Of a stretch of DNA of 64,000 nucleotides, positions 61,305 to 64,000 are shown one piece after another. The DNA is from Microvelia longipes (taxonomy: Eukaryota > Arthropoda > Insecta > Hemiptera > Veliidae): NCBI GenBank assembly GCA_018340805.1, contig JACMZG010001863.1, positions 23,974,145-24,038,144 of the forward strand. The letters are read 5' to 3'. Each line of letters begins with the position of its first letter. Position 1 is the stretch's first letter. The translations under genes and the position numbers were made by a program. The notes beneath the pieces are model-generated. The model saw only the letters and a program-made list of their open reading frames with translations, had not been told where the DNA came from and made no database searches.

Positions 61305-64000
61305 GTTCTATTAAAATATATCAGCAATTTATACTTCATTTGTTATAAAAAAAATGACAGCTTAGATAAATAACAATGGTTGGGATTAGCCTGAATGCAT
61401 GCAACAAGGGTTAAAAATATTTTTGTAATATATACGAGTAAAATTAGATCAAATAAAACCATATTAGTATTATGTTTGACATTTTAGCGCATACTATTTT
61501 TAAGCTAATGTAAAATATACATAGCTAATATTTTTTACAATGAATAAAATGATGTAGTTATTTAATGAACTGTCTAATAATTAAGTTTCTTTAATTATTT
61601 CATTGTCAAAGTTCATACTACATACTAAAAGGATGTAAACTTTTAAATCTAAATAAAAGTGATCTTCTCAGCCCATCATTGCTAAAAGCAGTCTGTCAAA
61701 ACAAAGATCAATCTTTAAATGTTAAGTTGAAAGAATTATTAAAGATCTAAAAAAAATTCTCAAAAAACAAAATCTCTTTCTAATTTGAGACTGTTTTATA
61801 TTTTGAAAACATAATTGTTTTAGGGAATGACTAATACATCCCTTAAAAATAGAAAGGAGAATTTCCTTTTACAATTATCTTTTTATAATTAATTTTAAAA
61901 AATGTATAATTAATGAAAATTTAAAAAAATATTTTGTACTGTGCCTTTGATAAGGCAAATTTTTACATATTGTTGGATTTTAATTACTGTATTTTAACTA
62001 ATTATTAAATAAATATTTAAGAAATGTATGTAAGAGGCCCTCAACGAGAAAAAAGTATTAACATATTTTGGGCCTTTTTAATAATAAGATTAAATTTAAT
62101 GTTTTAAGCCCTTTTTAAAAAGTGTTTATGATTAATTAGTCATAATTCGTATTAATTAGATATAAATCAAGATTAAGTGCCCCATTAGGACCAAAGTTCC
62201 AATTTTTAAATTTTATTATTAAATAAATATATGAATTTATTATAAGATTATTTATTTGATATTTGTTGTTAATATTTATTCCCTCAAATTAAATGCACAT
62301 TTTTTAAGAAAAAAAAATTCAAATTTATATCAATACAGTTAACGAGTAAATAATTTTTTGATATAACATTTATTTACTAACAGAGTAAACTGTGATTGAA
62401 TTTCAACTTTAGAAGAAATTTATAATTGAAAAAATTAGTGGGCAAGACTACAATAAGTGTCACACATCACAGGATAAACTCAATTAATATCAATATACCT
62501 TACCTGATAACATTAAAAAGTATGGCAAAAATATAACTATATGCAGACTGTATCAATTATTTGACTTGCAAGCTTATCGAAAGTGTCAAATCACAGTCTA
62601 CTTATGGAATATCTACCATTTAAAATATTACAAATATCATAACTATCTAAAGAACTCAAATAGTAAATAAAATAGTTGAAATAAATTATATTTTATAAAA
62701 TTCTAAGATAAAGCTTACATTAGCTTTATCTATTACTATCTGCTAACACTTTAATAGAGAATACATACAACTTTAAAACTTAACTGTATTTATATGATTA
62801 AAATTTTAAATGAATCCGAGTCTTCCTACACTGCACTTACCATTATGTACAATTGCACCACACCTAATATTTTATTTAAAAATTCATAACCCTTTTTATC
62901 ACACATATATCAAATACTTTCTTTTTAAAATAAGCGTCTTTAAAAGGCAAAAGTTGAAGAAGGATACTAAGAGACTTGTCCGTACAGTCTTAGTAGAACA
63001 TACAATTGATCTAAATTTACAAAATGTCATCATCTCAACTAGCCTCTCCTCAAATTTTCAAAAGGATAAGTATCAATCTATTAAATAGAAATGTAATACT
63101 TCAAAGAAAAATTAGCAGTAAACAAAACAATAGCTTCTTTGGTTAAATTCAAAGATTTGAAGTAAAAGTAAAATATGTAATTGTAATTGTAATAAAGTAA
63201 TTGTAACGAATGATTAATTATAATAATTACGTTTACTTTAAATGGACAAATGTTCATTTCCATTGTCAAAAAAATTCTTAATACCAGTTTTTCATATTTC
63301 AAGACGCCTTTAAATTAATATAATTCCATAACTTTTTTTAGTAAATTTTGAGATTAGATTTCTTTTTGAGATTCATCATTCTTGATGTTATTTTTTATTT
63401 TTTTTATAAAACCTAATTTATAAGAATAATATTAATAATAAAAAAGTTATTTGATATTTATCAGTTAAAAAACTGAGCAAGGTAAGCTGTGCTTTAGATA
63501 AAAATAAAATGGGTGGCTTAGTAACCACTTATTACTTAACGGAATGTAAGGTAATTTTAGACAAAGGTGTGGTATCTAGAAAATATTTTGACAAAGAAGA
63601 TTGCTGCTTTTGAAAAGCTTGTCATTGATTAATGAATTATATAAAAAATAATTATAATCAAATAACCATAACCCATTCTGAAAGCAAATTAAATGACAAG
63701 CCAAAAAAGCCAACTTTAGAGTGATAAACAGTGAAAATTATATTTCTGGCACAGAACTTAAAAAGTAGTATTTTAGGTATTTGTAATATAAAGTTACTTA
63801 GTATATTCATAAATGTAAAGATAATTTCTTTTAAAAACTGTAATGCAACTGGATTGCTTCTCTGATGGACATACTTTCCTCTAATGTGGGTCCATTCCAC
63901 CAATCCTAGAGTGATAAGAAGAATAGATGTTAAAGTATTAAAAGCATAGGTACAAATGATTACATACTTCTAGAATATAATAAAAGAAGGAGTTTCTCCA
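61305..64000. other. AT-rich intergenic DNA, nothing recognised
   Basis: The short frames on both strands are low-complexity and without motifs. No RNA gene or terminal repeat that I can support. Confidence 0.55.

Overview
The window looks like a draft assembly of an invertebrate nuclear genome, most likely an insect. It is AT-rich, genes are split by kilobase-scale introns, non-LTR and Penelope-like retroelements and tRNA-derived SINEs are frequent, and the one host gene I recognise is an RGK-family small GTPase of the kind known from insects. I cannot name the species. I see no bacterial-style operons, CRISPR arrays or viral genes.

Layout. 1-9.7 kb: AT-rich non-coding DNA with fold-back/MITE-like elements (about 2.19-2.91, 6.08-6.50 and 7.58-8.56 kb), a tRNA-like SINE head (about 5.96-6.07 kb) and two 5S-rRNA-like repeat modules (4.1-4.7 kb). 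9.73-11.0 kb: a 5'-truncated Penelope-like element with the end of its reverse transcriptase, a GIY-YIG endonuclease and 199-bp inverted terminal copies, each carrying a hammerhead-ribozyme-like core. 11-17 kb: repeat modules, a 29-bp minisatellite (11.8-12.0 kb) and a 23-bp palindromic satellite (14.9-15.2 kb). 17.0-26.3 kb: the most striking locus. A near full-length R1/LOA-type non-LTR retrotransposon (minus strand, ORF1 with three zinc knuckles; ORF2 with endonuclease, reverse transcriptase, RNase H and a terminal zinc motif) lies inside an older SINE. It is flanked by a 645-bp direct repeat that reads as an exceptionally long target-site duplication. A third, 5'-truncated LINE is nested in its ORF1. 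26.4-27.6 kb: a long palindromic element. 28.2-38.2 kb: about 4.3 kb present twice around exactly 1,000 Ns, which looks like an unmerged contig overlap and not a biological duplication. 38.5-40 kb: the 3' end of another LINE.

41.06-60.49 kb: plus-strand exons of the RGK GTPase. Eight exons are visible; the start codon and any earlier exons are not identified. They give an N-terminal extension, a P-loop (GTAAVGKSS), an atypical G3 region, NKTD, ETS and the C-terminal SCENLHVL signature. Introns hold a repeated GAGCGAAGCGAGC array (46.0-46.6 kb), a perfect 19-bp hairpin, MITE-like elements and a decayed second Penelope-like element (55.3-56.3 kb). Downstream, at 61.06-61.29 kb, is an intact SINE with a perfect 11-bp target-site duplication.

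A recurring theme is single-base indels that break otherwise convincing reading frames: the RGK switch-I exon, LINE ORF2, and differences between duplicated copies. These are best explained by residual long-read consensus errors, so apparent pseudogenisation should be treated with caution.
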